This document shows positions 5,082 through 5,089 of a DNA stretch of 5,089 bases, piece after piece; the first letter of the stretch is position 1; each line of letters opens with the position of its first letter. Origin of the DNA: an uncultured Oscillospiraceae bacterium (GTDB lineage Bacteria; Bacillota; Clostridia; Oscillospirales; Ruminococcaceae); NCBI GenBank assembly GCA_900547455.1, contig URGV01000072.1, positions 1-5,089 on the forward strand. The letters run 5' to 3'. The position numbers were made by a program, and so were the translations under genes. The notes beneath the pieces are model-generated. The model had not been told where the DNA came from, did not search any database, and saw only the letters and a program-made list of their open reading frames with translations.

Positions 5082-5089
5082 AAAGATAC

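Larger units (their letters stand above)
4640..5089. other. 450-base non-coding region upstream of pgk
   Basis: No gene is supported here: short open frames lack ribosome binding sites and translate palindromes. The pgk-proximal half (4640-4870) is AT-rich and holds the leader, promoter and candidate operators. The distal half (about 4820-5089) is a chain of GC-rich inverted repeats at 4823-4838, 4877-4894, 4907-4922, 4974-4990, 5031-5043 and 5053-5081. No gap or cggR gene is adjacent within the window, though these often precede pgk in Firmicutes. Confidence 0.75.

Overview
The window carries four complete genes, all read from the minus strand. In transcription order they are pgk (phosphoglycerate kinase), a small unrecognised membrane protein, tpiA (triosephosphate isomerase) and gpmI (cofactor-independent phosphoglycerate mutase). 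Three of the four are lower-glycolysis enzymes with all expected catalytic residues and no frameshift. A possible next gene begins at the low-coordinate edge, where a Shine-Dalgarno-like sequence and an ATG can be seen but only five codons fit.

The organism is most likely a Gram-positive anaerobe of the Firmicutes, probably a GC-rich gut-type clostridium (Oscillospirales-like). The reasons are purine-rich ribosome binding sites before every gene, sigma-A style promoters (TTGCAA-17-TACAAT), the use of iPGM rather than the cofactor-dependent mutase, G/C-rich coding sequence, and AT-richer gaps packed with short palindromes. This placement is inference; no rRNA or other marker gene is present.

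Layout: 1-82 is a short spacer with the possible start of a further gene. 83-1621 is gpmI. 1622-1956 is a 335-base gap with a TATAAT promoter candidate followed by a run of tight hairpins, most with 3-base loops, that would form a long structured gpmI leader. 1957-2721 is tpiA. 2755-3360 is the membrane protein, 33 bases ahead of tpiA, with a probable TTG start. 3394-3430 is a strong intrinsic terminator just after pgk. 3443-4639 is pgk. 4640-5089 is a 450-base non-coding stretch with a good pgk promoter, leader hairpins, a dyad over the -10, a spaced direct repeat, a sequence very close to the Rex redox-repressor consensus, and several GC-rich palindromes.

Together pgk makes ATP and 3-phosphoglycerate, tpiA interconverts the triose phosphates, and gpmI converts 3- to 2-phosphoglycerate. 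The internal terminator and the separate promoter before gpmI suggest at least three expression levels in this cluster rather than one uniform operon. I see no new defence, mobile or CRISPR system. The most noteworthy points are the Rex-like site, the tri-loop hairpin clusters and the membrane protein embedded among glycolytic genes.
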